From positions 2,480,001 through 2,544,000 of the forward strand of contig NC_085885.1 in the NCBI RefSeq assembly GCF_035222275.1: a DNA stretch of 64,000 nt. Direction: 5' to 3'. The position numbers and the translations under genes were made by a program. Position 1 is the stretch's first letter; every line of letters starts with the position of its first letter. Shown one piece after another: positions 11,630 to 22,955 of this stretch. Source of the stretch: Podospora bellae-mahoneyi. Its lineage: Eukaryota; Ascomycota; Sordariomycetes; Sordariales; Podosporaceae. The notes beneath the pieces were generated by a model. It was not told the origin of the DNA. It was given only the letters and a program-made list of their open reading frames with translations, and did no database searches.

Positions 11630-12113
11630 GTTGTAGAACACAATGGTCAATGATCAGAGCAACACACCTGGTGAACCAGGGATAGGTGGTTAGAAAACAG
11701 AGGGAGATCAAGAGTCTTTAAACCTAGGTAATTGAACATATCCATTGCGAAGTGAAGGTGTGATGATGTGGACAGATCTGAGGGGACCAATCGCAACCTG
11801 GGAAGATCAGAACCCGGTAACGCCCTGGGCGACATAAGGAGTCCTGTCAAACTAAGGTATCTTTACTCTTGCGTTGCTACAACGTGCTGGCATTTTACTG
11901 TCATGATCGTTGCTCATTCCCACAGCCTCACCAAACAGCAATCGCGAGGGCAGTGCACATCAGCACAGTCGACAGCATGGTGATGACATAGGTACATCCG
12001 TGGGTAACCTGTCCCCGATGGTGGACTGAGACAAGTATCCAGCGGGGCGTTCGGTCGTTGCATAATGGCTGGCCCTTACTGAGAAGGTACGAGTAAGATG
12101 CGACGAGTGCAAG

Positions 12114-12210
12114 CAGGTGCGATATGTGCGGCATGTGCGACAGCAGGTGCGATATGTGCGACATGTGCGACAGCAGGTGACACAAGTGCGTCAAATGCGA
12201 CAGGTGCGAT
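12114..12210 (+). repeat. Minisatellite, about 30-bp unit
   Basis: About three imperfect copies of a 30-base unit containing AGGTGCGATATGTGCGACA, itself built from a shorter GTGCGACA-type theme. The copies decay towards 12210. Frames across it are open on both strands because the unit length is a multiple of three, so open frames here are not evidence of coding. Confidence 0.75.
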
Positions 12211-12582
12211 ACCTGATGTCGGTTGAGGCTGCCCTGCGCCACCACAGCATGGTTTGGAGTTGCACCAGCACATGCACATCATCACCAAATAAAACGAGTG
12301 AAAGATGGCTGACCGGATAAACCTATGTCAGCGGCACCCATGAACGCACCTTAGCGCCCAAGACCTTTCCCAATACATTGCCTACCTTCATCAACCCCCC
12401 AGGAGCCAATTCCAGACGAACTTGCACCACGCCAGCGTGGGCATCCCCTTTTTTCTGGATTGCGACACCATATATCTCTCATTCGGGACTGTGGTCTTTA
12501 TACTGCCTCCCTCAAGCTTGACGCCGCTGATATCTGGGTGCGAGGCACTAATTTCCTCTTTGTCACTGGCAACAGGAGCATT

Positions 12583-14775
12583 ATGGAAGAGTGGCAAGTC
12601 CAGCCACAAACGATGAATCCTACTGGGCTATTGGGGCGGGGCTCGCGTAGGAAGCTCGACCTCGTGAAATGCGATCACTGCCGTAAAGATAGAAAGAAGG
12701 TGAGTACATATTTCACCTCTTTATAACGTGCACTTTAGGACTTTGGAAAATGGAAATAGCTACTATAAACCAACCTCTATTTCTGCTTCTTTTCTTTTTG
12801 ACTAACCCGCAGATCAGTGCACACCACAACCACGCCAATGGCCTCAGAGATGCGATCGTTGCGAAGACAAAGGCTTCAAGTGCTCGCCCAGCACACAGGC
12901 TCGCAAGCGAAGAAGAGAAAACCCAAGAGGCCTCCTGCTCTCGGCAAGCTTCTTTCCTCAGGACCGCCCATCGACTCATCCTTGTGACGATTGGACCCAT
13001 GCAGATTTGTATGCAACCCCTACATGTCCCAGAGTAAGCGTTTGCTGACAGACTTCAGGTCGGACGCGATTAGCTTCTTGAAGATTTTGTATCGAGTGAG
13101 AACGAAAATATCCCTTTGGGAAAAGGAACTAGGTACTATATACGTGCGGGAGGACATTAAAACCCTTTGCGACATCGGGTGTGAATTCGTTACTGTCATA
13201 GAGACTCTCCATGAGAATCTCCTCGAACACATCGCTTCCAAAATTGCTGGTCTTTCGACCAGACAAAACGATTCGGATAACACGGCGTTAGAGGCCTCCA
13301 GATTACATCTTGCGGCCTGCAGCATTCTGCAAGCCAAAAACACCGAATGGAATGAGAAAGACTACGAATCATTCTCTGTTACCGAATCCACCCTCATCAA
13401 CTCAATCATCAAGAGTAACCTCCTCAACGACGAGATAGGTGCTGTTTTGATCTTGGAGGATGAGATTTTGGCCAAGAGGGGACATAACCGCAAAGACAGC
13501 TTACATGCCGTCGAAACCCTCGCCAGTCGATTTGAGATGTTCCGTCCTGTCATGGAGAAACTGTGGAACTGGTGCACGGTGCCATCCAAGGCAACTAATC
13601 AACTGTACGGAGGGATGTCTGTAATGGAAAGGTTTCAAAATGCTTCCGTCATTGACGTCAATGCTACTTGGATTCGAACATTGGTCATGGAAAAGGCTAC
13701 CTGGAGCCTACAGGACTGTCTTGGCTCCCCCATTCTGCATGGTGTTCTTCGAGGACTTGGCCGAGGGCTGTGGACCCCATCACGAGAAGAGGAAAAGTAC
13801 CTATACAGCAACATCGGCCCTTACTGCGCCCAACACAATCCGGCAGACATTCTCGGTCGCTCTGCCATACACATTGCCGTTCAATACAACGTACCTGGAG
13901 CTGTCACAGCTCTACTTGAGTCAGGTATCAATCCCGACCAGGAGGCCGACAACGGGAAGCTCGCACTGCACTTGGCAGCCGCCTCAGGACATTTGGAGGC
14001 TTGCAAAGTTCTCCTGAACCACACCGAGAAAGCCTATTTCCCTGATCACCTCGAAAAGACTGCTCTAGACTATGCTTTACGCAATGGCAATCGGGATATT
14101 GTTAGGCTTTTATTGGAGAGTGGCACTGGGGATTACGTCGCGAGGATTTCGTGGATGGCACTATTTGATGCCATGGAGCAATGTAAAACCTTTGGTGTGT
14201 GCACAGAGGTTTTGAATTGGTACGAAAAGGCATTTGCCCCTGCCTCCCTTGACACTCTCCAGGATAGCAATGGAGACACATTGCTACATGTCGCAGTTCT
14301 TGTGGGCAATCTCGAGGTTGTTCAGGAACTTGCAAAACGGAGTGGCAAGTGGCGCCGGGGCTCGATCAACCTACAAGATGAAGACGGCCGAACAGCACTA
14401 TGCTTAGCGGTGTGGAAAAAAAAAGAAAAGGACTCGTTAGCTATCATCCGGACTCTTTTAGGGATTGACGGGATTGACATCGACGTTCAGGATCACGAGG
14501 GAAAGGCGCCAATGGATTATGCAAAAGAATACGAACTATCTCTTGTGGTGCGCATGTTGGAAAATAAGCAGAATGCATCAACTCGAGGAGAGGCCACCAA
14601 TCCCAGTAAACACTGCCTGCAGACAACTTATTCTGTGCCAGAGGGTGTCGCTTTACCTCTACCTTCACAGCAGCCACTTCACCTCCTGCCTCCTCTTGCT
14701 TCAGAACCAGGGTATTGGTCGCAAAGTTATTCTCCTCATTTCTCCCAAGACAACAACAACAACCAACCATTCTGA
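12583..14775 (+). CDS. Zn(II)2Cys6 zinc-cluster protein with ankyrin repeats
   Basis: Three exons, 12583-12699, 12818-13008 and 13059-14775, give 674 residues. Splicing joins CDHCRKDRKK to CTPQPRQWPQRCDRCEDKG, building a full cluster: Cys30-x2-Cys33-x6-Cys40-x10-Cys51-x2-Cys54-x6-Cys61. A basic run (KRRRE) follows, which could be a nuclear signal. A helical middle (about residues 104-340) precedes ankyrin repeats from about 365 to 605, for example GRSAIHIAVQYNVPGAVTAL, GKLALHLAAASGHLEACKVL and GDTLLHVAVLVGNLEVVQEL. The C terminus is Pro/Gln-rich. The cluster suggests DNA binding, the ankyrins protein binding; together a regulator or a signalling receptor is inferred. The start could also be the ATG at 12613, ten residues in. 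The second intron uses a GTATGC donor and a GCTGAC branch site. Confidence 0.8.
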
Positions 14776-16694
14776 GCCTTCACCTTCATCCCGCCTCGGT
14801 CATATACCATAATCAGGCCAGTTTCGTTGGTCTACATGTGCCCTGAGGATGGTCAACGGTGTTGTCGGGTCTGCCTTGAAGTCAGGCATGCGAGTTTATT
14901 AGTGTGGTTTCCTTTGCTTTTGTTGTTGCAGATCCATTCATCTGTGTTTAATTTCTTTCACGATATGAAAGGTCATGCTGAGGTTGGGATGAACATAATG
15001 CCGCCTTCAAGAAGCTCATGGGAGACTATGTAGGTACCTAGCTAAGCCTCTCTACTGATAGATCTCAGCGAGGGAAGTCGGTTTGCTTTATCAGAAGTCT
15101 CAGGTAGTTTGCTTACCAACCTTGGATAATACCGTTACGAAGTTTGTATAAATCGTATAAAACTTTGGATGCCTCAGATAACAGGCTTCTTTGTAAGGTC
15201 GGGTATTTGAAGCTATTGAGAACCTTATGCCTGCAATCATCGGGAGGGCGCATCTCTTCGGCCTGCCCTTTTGCTGAAGGTGCAGGAATAGGTAACATCA
15301 TGTAGGTAAGTCATGGCGCTATGCCCACTCAGACGCTTATGTCTTCGTCAGGTGTGGTTTGAGAAGATGGGAAATCTGCCGAGTGGCGTATCATGTTCTG
15401 TGGTTGGTGGCTATGTTGGATGTGTAGTCCACTGTCCGCTAAGCATGTAAGAACATACCACCATCTGGAACCAAAAGACCATTCCGGAAGTCAACTTTTC
15501 ATGAGCGTGTGAAAGAGGCAGCTGAGGTGCCTAGAGGTGGCCCGCTGTGCTTGCTACCTTGGCGGACTGTACCTCGCGCGACCAACTGCGCACCTCCCAC
15601 ACTTGAGCAGAGGCAGTTGGTGCGTTGCCGCCCCTTAGATGACAAGCTTCCAGCTCTCGTTCTGGCTATTGTGATATTTCTATTTTCTCTCTTTCCATGG
15701 CACCTGGCATCTTGTTTCACCTCTTCAGAGCTACCCTGTACCATTTGGATGACTATACCTCGTATGTCTTACAGTTTACCTAACTTCAGACGTGCTCTCG
15801 ACAATGCAAACTAAGTCCTCGACAGGGGTTTTGAAATACCAACTTCACCCGATTTCATCGTGCCAAAAGACCAAGAAAGCCACTACTCGCCCCGGAGGTG
15901 GGAAATTCGCGACATCTTGCAGCGCCCCAATCCAGGACTTACCGACGAGTGGGATGGCACTCACAGAGCCACATTCTCCGATTCACACAGCTTTGACAAG
16001 GTACTGAGTGGCGCCACGCTGCTGTTGAGTATGCCTCGATTCCGTGAGATGCCGCTGCTGCTAATTGCCTCACTGTTCATCTTGCGATTTGAGTGCTGGG
16101 TTGCATGGGCCTGAACGATCAGCATCGTGACCTCGTTAGTCCTGAAGCAGTGGCGAGACTTGCAGACTGGGTTCAGCACCGGGATTCAGAGAGTGGGACG
16201 GTCTATTACGACAATTTGATTTCGAAGTGAAGGAAAAAACCAGGTAGATTGGGATCCAAGCAACTCTGAGTTCGTTAATATCCAGGGTTCCACCTGATAG
16301 AGTCGTCTAGCTCGTGGGACACGGGCCTGACTGAAACTGTGTCCCACAGCTTCAATTGACACAGCTTCAGTGAGACAACAACTAGAAAACATGAATCTTG
16401 GCTTTGGATAATGGTACTAGATTATTTGAAGACAATAGCAAAGTTGGTTCGAGACTCGAGTCCCACGGCGGGATGCCCGTACAGAAGACACATATCCCAG
16501 CAGTTCCAGTCCACAAACCCAGAAAACCAGAGTTCAACCGCAGCACTTTCGTTACTTCATTCCGACATTATAAAGACTTGAGCGTGATTCTTGGATACAT
16601 CTATCCCCCATGGAATAGCTTGGCCTCTTTAACACACACCCATTCCTAAGGTACCTTACCTATTCTTCCCCAGATCTCCCCCCTTTTTCTTTAC
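14776..16694. other. Intergenic, no supported gene
   Basis: Nearly 2 kb between the ankyrin gene and the PTH11-like gene. Short frames exist, for example plus-strand 15860-16114 and a hydrophobic piece near 15640-15710, but none shows family resemblance, a convincing start or splice continuity. The first 200 bases are the 3' flank of the ankyrin gene; the last 100 are the 3' flank of the minus-strand receptor. Confidence 0.4.
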
Positions 16695-18051
16695 CTAGCC
16701 AAGTCCCCCACGTCCTCCCTGATCACCCACAACCTCACGCGTCACAGTCACAGTCTTCAGTATCCCACCATTCCCGCCATGCTCCTGGATCAAGTCTTGA
16801 CTGCTCTCTGTCCCCACAACCTCGGCTCTCACAGGCACTGCCGCCACGCCATGCGCGGCTGGCCAAGTCTTCCATTGACCCAGTCTGATGTCAGGTTCTG
16901 TTCTCTGGTTGAACCAAAAGCCAGATCTCAATGTCGCGTAGAGTCTTGTTTCTGTAAAGATGCGAGTCCAAAACGTGTACAAAGCCGGTGCAGAGGCGAC
17001 AATCACAGTGCCGAATATTTCCACATATCTACCCATCACGTCAGTTGGGTAGGTAGACATCACAAATTAAAAAAGAAGGCCTTCAACATACGCAGTAACA
17101 GCCACCTCAGCCCCATCCCAAGAAGGGTCCTCAGTCCCATTCACGACAATCGATATCCGATACGCCAGACTGACTGTGCTTGTGGCAATAATCCTGCCAT
17201 CAAATATCTCATCAGCACATAGGTAAAGTTCCCAATTTCCCCCAAGGACGGCACTCACAGAATCGCAAACCCAAACAACACCACCAACCCCCTCTTCTTA
17301 TCCCTCCCAAGCCTCAACCCCCTGATAACCGGAAACGGCATCCCAAACAACATCACATCCGCCACCACAGTGAACACCCCTCCCGCTAGTATCAACGGCC
17401 CTGTCTCATCACACACAGGCAGCTTCGAGTTCTTGGGTGCGCAACCAGCGACGTACCAGAGCCCAATCATACCGTATATAACCACCGACAGGCTCAAAAG
17501 AGAGTAACACATCCACCTCACCCAGCGCACAGTCCCAAAAAGCCGGAGATAAAACGTCAGGATGAGGGCCTTGGTGTTGAAAAAGGAGATGATACCCAAA
17601 ACAGTGTGCGCAGCCCAGACTTGGTAGACTTGAGGGTTGATGCTGGTAAGTGGGATGTCCCAGGCGTGACGGGCTACACCTAGCCGGGCGACTTTGAGAG
17701 TTAGCTTTGTAAAGGCCCGGATGGTGAAAGAGTGAAAGTGGGGAGCGCTTACGGCGGTACATCATTGCCCATTGGGCAAGCCCAAAGGATAGGGTGAGGA
17801 GACAGACGTCTTTTGATAGTGTCAGCTCTTGATCTGCCAGGTAGGTCATAGGGATGCCTACAATCGTCAACATGCAGTTTTGAAACTGCCCGCCCGGTTG
17901 CAATCCGGACCATCGCGATGGCGACAGTGATGGGCATCAACGCCGCGCCCGTTCCCAGTATAACCGGTTCCAAGTTCTCGACTTGACCCGATGGTGAAGG
18001 CGGTCGGTTTCCGTTGAGGTTGCCGGTGGTGGCATGCTGCATGGTAGTCAT
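16695..18051 (-). CDS. PTH11-type fungal rhodopsin-domain receptor, with a frame break
   Basis: Exons run 18051-17753, 17691-17259, 17193-17092 and 17028-16695. Helix content and order match PTH11-like seven-helix receptors: TM1 (LGTGAALMPITVAIAMVRIA), a second-helix region, ARHAWDIP, NTKALILTFYLRLFGTVRW, WYVAGCAP, a long helix with VVADVMLFGMPFP, then LAYRISIV and FGTVIVASAPALYTF, and a cytoplasmic tail with FNQRTEPDIRLGQW. Introns after the first exon keep frame. Inside exon 1, however, KLHVDD ends one frame and TIVGIPMTYLAD continues in another (near 17870), and no intron fits there. This means either a frameshift (pseudogene) or a sequence error. Family members sense surface or carbon cues; this ligand is unknown. 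Confidence 0.68.
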
Positions 18052-18848
18052 GTTCCAAGACTGGTGGTTTATTCCATTCTCGAAAGGTAGTTCAGACAGT
18101 GCATCAGAGTTGGAGATAGGCAGAGACTGTATTTTGGTTTCGTATTCTAAGAACAAACAAAGAGCTCGTGAACAATGGCCATCGGGTTTGCTGTAGACCA
18201 ATTCCCAGAGTCGCATCAATCAGACACTGGCTGATGGCTATGGCGGAAGAGGATCGAGCCGCTTACATGCTTGGCCTACCTATCTTGGGCCTATCAGTGA
18301 AAACAAATCTTGTCAGTGCCTCACCTGAACATAGATTGAAGGGACCATAGATTGCGGCGCACCCGAAACATACGGTGTCTTCCCCGAAATGTCCGACTGG
18401 TTTGCTGGGCAAAGGAAGCCTGTGTGACTTTCCTAAACCATCAGCTCTTGTAACGTGGTGTGAGGGGGCAATGCGAATGATGAGAGATTTTCTATAGAAG
18501 CCGAGCGTTTTGGGCAGATTTGAATTACATAAATTCACTTCGTGTCTATCGCAGGCAAGGCAGAATCCACTGATATCCCAATCGTGTCGTTCCCCGTCAC
18601 ACTGACCTCTCCACCTCCCACCCGCGGCTTGCCATTCAACGGTCTGCTTTCCAGCTGCTGCATGGCCGGTCAGTCCAGGTGTCTACGTCCAACCGTAGGC
18701 ACCTTGGCGGCGGAAAAGCATACAGCTACGGCAACAGTTCAATTCCACTCTGCGCAACAACGTTGCGTCCCGAGCAAAAGTCTCCGCCTTCAGCCACTCC
18801 TTGAAGTAGCTCTGGTGAGGAAACTCTATTGTGCCCCCCCGCGCCGGC
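18052..18848. other. Intergenic, promoter of the PTH11-like gene
   Basis: Should hold the promoter of the minus-strand receptor (near 18052) and the 3' flank of the lectin-like gene (near 18848). No other coding signal seen. Confidence 0.4.
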
Positions 18849-20449
18849 TCATGGTATCGGCACCACCCCAACCTCAGTCCAAATCAAAGACTCAAAAGCT
18901 ACTTCAACAACAGTGCCATTACGCTGAAAATAACACCGCACTTCGCCACGCTCCAGCGGGACCTCCTTCCCTTCCCAGTCCATGTTTGTGACTGCCAGGG
19001 TGGAACATGCAATGTCCGAATCTTCATCAACCTCTTGGAAAACCGCAGGGAATTCCTCCCTCCAAGAGGATGAGTTCTCGCTGAACCAAACGGCAAATTT
19101 GCCAGTGTAACTCTTGACGACAAGGTAGATGTCCACGAGGCTGTCGTTGTCGTTGGAGCCTCGGGGCATGGCAAAGGCGGCCATCGGAGTCTGGGGCGGG
19201 AATGTGTAGAGCTCGGGGAATGCTAAAAGTTTGGTTAGTCGACACATTGATGGGCCGTCTTGAGCGATGACCTACTTTCAGGAACCCGTTCGAGCTGCAC
19301 GGTGTCGGGCGTGCCTGACTCAAAGGCAGGGTAATGGATAGCCAGGCCCTGATTGGACTTCTGGTAGACTACACCATAGGCTTTGGATTCCGTGATCTTG
19401 GTGAAGTTGGAACTGGTGGGTACTATGCATAGCGACGAGCCCTCGTAGGCGGTGATGTTGAGATTCTGGACATACCAGTCCTCGGTGGGGACAAGACCAT
19501 CCCCCAACATGTGATCAACTTGAATGATATCACCCGTCTCATGTTGAGCCACGACATAGGGCCAGTATGCCGCAAGTTTAGCCGCGTTACCCATGGCTAG
19601 GTCCGCGAAACCACGACTGTACCCTCCCGAAACGTTGTCGATCAGAATGTTTGGTTGTCTGGCTTGATTGAACATGGTGCCGAAGACCTTTCTGTTCGCC
19701 TCGTAAAACAATGCAGTTTGCGGCTAACGGATATCTGGTGAGCTCGGGAATTATTGTAGTGACAAAAAAGAGTGACATACATTGTAATCTGTGCCATGGA
19801 GGGCAATGGTGGCTGCCAGTGAGGTGCCGTTGGTTGCTTCTAGGTCAAGCACTGGCAGCACTTCCCATGTGGAGGTAGAATTGCCCTTTCCGGTGATACT
19901 TCGCGAGCGTCTGATCTGGCCTTGAGGGTCGAGATAAAAGAGATACCTCTCAACATCACCATTTGCTTTGCGCCAGCCCGCTGCTGAGAGCTTTGAGCCT
20001 TGGCGGATGGTTTCTGGTCCCGACGTGCCATTTATGGCGGCGTTGCCATCATTGTTGCGGGCTTTCAGTGATAACACAACACCTAGAGTAACGCCGACAA
20101 CAATGACAACTACTGCACAAGCAGTACCGCCAATAATCCACCATTTTCTCCTTTGGTAGGATTTGCTGACAGGAGGAAGCGTGCCCTTTTCTGTTGAAGC
20201 TGGGCTATCAACCTCTATTTCCCCGTTGCCGTCGACTACCTGGGGATAATCTTCGCCGAGGACGATCTTTTGATTTTGATATTGAGCCCGTGACAGATAG
20301 AACTTTGGCTCTTCCTCGGGTCGAACTTCGGGGAGGTTATCGTGCGGCACGACCTCGAGGCCTGGCTGGTCGTCCAGGGGCTGTGGAGAAGGCAGCTGCA
20401 CCGAAGGCAGCTGCACCGAAGGCTGTATGGAAGGCGACGAGTGGGCCAT
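18849..20449 (-). CDS. Type II membrane protein with fucose-specific-lectin-like propeller
   Basis: Three exons, 20449-19781, 19723-19276 and 19222-18849; 496 residues. The N-terminal 100 residues are cytoplasmic and include a family-typical GLEVVP motif. One anchor helix lies at about 104-128 (WWIIGGTACAVVVIVVGVTL). The outer part is Asn-glycosylation-rich (NGTSGP, NSTSTW, NGTSLA, NITAYEG) with repeated short blade-like strands (ERYLFYLDPQGQIRRSRS, NRKVFGTMFN, GKFAVWFSENSS). This plan is shared by many Pezizomycotina proteins related to the AAL/AFL fucose-lectin propeller, placed on the cell surface or in secretory membranes. Sugar binding is inferred. Near the start, SVQLP is repeated through a 15-base tandem duplication (about 20388-20420). 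Confidence 0.65.
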
Positions 20450-21701
20450 GTGCTTCTCTTACAAATGCCGGTGCTACCCCAGCTCAGGCGGCATGTGGTT
20501 TTCGGTTGTCGTTGTTGGCCCTCCGGTGTCAGTTACAAAGAGCAAAGAAAGCAAGCCGAAAGTCCGACGGGATTTTGAGGGTCACGCTGGCCGGCTTTAC
20601 GTGCGAATGGGAGGAGACGCGGTGGAAACAGTTGGGCTCGCCAAGCACCTCGAATTTCCACCCCGAACACACCGCTTGTGTACCGGAACATTTCCCTAGA
20701 TTCCGCTCTAGGAAAGGGATCCTCTCGCGTGCTCTCGTTAATAGAGATGCTCCAATCACCTTGGTCTGTGCGTATCAACCTCAATGGTTATGTTCTGTTC
20801 TGGTTAGACAGCTTGACAGGCCAACGCTAAACGGGGGAGGTCCACTTGGTGCTCGCTCACCCTTGTCATGATCTTCCTCACCGTGGTCAACGACCTTGAT
20901 GATTGATAGGTATGGAATAGAGAAATGCTGTGTCGAGGCTGGCCATATTGAGGGCTGGTGAGACTGCGGAATCAGATCCGTCTGATCAAATTCAGCTATT
21001 AAATTCTCTATGTGTCATGTTACGGATCACGTACCTGCTTCGGGCTTTGCCTGTGTTGATAGACGTAACCGCAACCTAGAAGCCATGATGATTTGTGTGT
21101 TTGAGAGTAATTTAGCATCCTGAGTTCAAAGCCCAATGAGAATCTTTCATATCAGTTTTCTTGAGCGGTGCCCGGAATTCGAGCTTCGGAGCCTTGGAAG
21201 ATGAAATGGTGGTGAAAATGCACCTAATAACGGCAGTGTCAAATTGAGGTCACAATCGGACAGGAAGGGAACGGACCTGTGGTGTTCTCTGATGTATGTA
21301 GACATTCTGGAGCTCTTTCGATTGTTCGGTTTTATAAGCGCGCCCTCTCACGTCCGAGGTCACCCATACCTACTCTGATATGTGTGCCTGGTTGTTGAGT
21401 TGAGGGGATCACCCCCAACCCTTCCAGGTTGACCCCAAAATTTGAACCCCACTACCCACAGGGCTGTGTGCCAAGCCACTCCCGCTCCCTAGCGCTAATT
21501 AAACGCGATGCCAGCGGCTCCACTCAGAAGTCAATTCCAACGGCACAGCGCTGGTCAGCACTGCAAAACCGTCTCTGACCTCATATTCCCATTCTCAACA
21601 TGCCTAACGCCAATACGCACCAATTTTCTCGTCCCGACAACACCAAACACACCCCACGGCAATTCTGTGCAGGGTGAAACACTCCCTCAAACAGCGATGA
21701 A
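20450..21701. promoter_or_regulatory. Divergent spacer, promoters of lectin-like and GT69 genes
   Basis: A 1.25-kb space between divergent genes. The 200 bases before 21702 are C-rich and lie upstream of the glycosyltransferase ATG. No other gene was recognised. Confidence 0.4.
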
Positions 21702-22955
21702 ATGAAACCACGAGCCCCTTCTCTCCCCTCCTCGCGATCACTCCGCACCCTCCTCTCCCGCTCAGCCCTCAAGAAGGTCCTCCTCGCCTTCTTCCTCTGG
21801 ACACTCCTCGAGTCCCATATCATTTACTACCGCCTCATCCGCACCGAGCGAGAAGCCCGAGCCCATCACTCCCTACAAACCCGCCGAGTCTTCATAGCCA
21901 GTTTGCATTGGAACAACGAGAAAATCCTCCGCTCTAGCTGGAACGCCGCTGTTCTCGACCTGGTTAACACCCTCGGACCAAACAATGTCTTTGTCAGTGT
22001 ATACGAAAGTGGAAGTTGGGATGACTCGAAGGGGGCGCTAAGGGAGCTGGATGAACAACTTGAGAAGACGGGAGTAGGGCGGAAGATTGTGCTGGATAAG
22101 GAGACGCACAAAGACCTCCTACACAGCACCCCGGGGCAGGAAGGGGGTTGGATTGCGGTAGGCAAAGAGAAGCAGTTGATGCCGAGGAGGATACCGTACC
22201 TCTCGAAACTGCGCAACAAGTCTTTGGAACCGCTGATCGAATTAGCTGAGAATGGGACGAGCTTCGACCATGTGCTGTTTCTCGGAGATGTAGTCTTCAA
22301 CACGCAAGATATCATGATGCTGCTGGATACCAACAAGGGGAGCTACGCTGCGGCATGCTCCATGGACTTCAGCAAGCCGCCACAATTCTACGATACCTTT
22401 GCGCTGAGGGACTCGGCTGGGCATGAGCATGTAACACAGACTTGGCCATACTTCAGGTCAGGGAATTCCCGCTCAGCTTTGATAAACGGACTACCTGCGC
22501 CGGTGTCGAGTTGCTGGAATGGTATCGTGGCCATGCCAGCGACGGCTTTCATGGGGATCCAAGGACTGAAGTTCAGGGGCGTTCAGGACAGCCTTGCGGA
22601 ATACCATGTTGAAGGGTCAGAGTGCTGCCTGATTCATGCCGACAACCCGCAGTCAAGGACGAAAGGAGTATTTCTCAACCCAAATGTCAGGGTTGGGTAC
22701 AAGCCGGAAGCATACAAGGCCGTGCATCCGGTGGGCAGCAGTTGGGTGTCGCTGAGCCAGATCTGGTTTGGGCTATGGAAGAATCGGCTGGGGCGGTGGC
22801 TCACCACGCCTTGGTTCAAAGAGAGCACGATACGCAGGAGGGTGGCTCAGTGGGCAGGCGAAGGAGGAAAGGGAGTAGTGCGGGAGGAGAAGGGTGGGTT
22901 TTGCCTGATCAACGAGATGCAGGTGGTAGTGCATAATGGGTGGAAGCATTTGTAG
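21702..22955 (+). CDS. GT69 alpha-1,3-mannosyltransferase, CMT1/CAP59 family
   Basis: A single exon of 417 residues. A short basic cytosolic head precedes one signal-anchor helix (about 26-43, VLLAFFLWTLLESHIIYY), the usual type II Golgi topology. The catalytic domain shows family-typical blocks: RRVFIASLHWNNEKILRSSW, NVFVSVYESGSWDDSKGALR, PYLSKLRNKSLEPL, FDHVLFLGDVVFNTQDI (a GD motif near residue 195 in the place of the DxD), AAACSMDFSKPPQFYDTFAL, CWNGIVAMPA, and C-terminal SECCLIHADNP. CMT1 of Cryptococcus transfers mannose from GDP-mannose in alpha-1,3 linkage, and CAP59 is needed for capsule export. In moulds the product is probably a cell-wall or extracellular glycan. Length is normal and no breaks are seen. 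Confidence 0.88.
   Translation: MKPRAPSLPSSRSLRTLLSRSALKKVLLAFFLWTLLESHIIYYRLIRTEREARAHHSLQTRRVFIASLHWNNEKILRSSWNAAVLDLVNTLGPNNVFVSVYESGSWDDSKGALRELDEQLEKTGVGRKIVLDKETHKDLLHSTPGQEGGWIAVGKEKQLMPRRIPYLSKLRNKSLEPLIELAENGTSFDHVLFLGDVVFNTQDIMMLLDTNKGSYAAACSMDFSKPPQFYDTFALRDSAGHEHVTQTWPYFRSGNSRSALINGLPAPVSSCWNGIVAMPATAFMGIQGLKFRGVQDSLAEYHVEGSECCLIHADNPQSRTKGVFLNPNVRVGYKPEAYKAVHPVGSSWVSLSQIWFGLWKNRLGRWLTTPWFKESTIRRRVAQWAGEGGKGVVREEKGGFCLINEMQVVVHNGWKHL

Larger units (their letters stand above)
10031..12582. other. Gene-poor stretch with small hydrophobic ORFs
   Basis: No recognised gene except the short membrane protein at 11267-11629. On the plus strand, a frame ending at about 10452 encodes a strongly hydrophobic C-terminal helix (HGLFLVIIGILVVLVSLFL) but lacks a clear start. 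The minus strand at 10551-10766 also starts hydrophobically. A minisatellite lies at 12114-12210. These may be remains of small membrane-protein genes. Confidence 0.35.

Noticed and set aside
12114-12210. Possible CRISPR-like array
   Set aside because: The units are contiguous without spacers, and this is eukaryotic DNA. It is a minisatellite.
12991-14775. Ankyrin gene starting at the ATG at 12991
   Set aside because: The frame upstream of 13059 is explained better as intron and out-of-frame exon. Splicing to the zinc-cluster exons gives a continuous protein with a perfect cluster.
15860-16114. Plus-strand 84-residue frame with a hydrophobic end
   Set aside because: No relatives, no clear promoter context, and neighbouring frames are equally open.
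16440-16470. GGTTCGAGACTCGAG resembling a tRNA B box
   Set aside because: No A box at the proper distance, and no acceptor or anticodon stem can be drawn around it.
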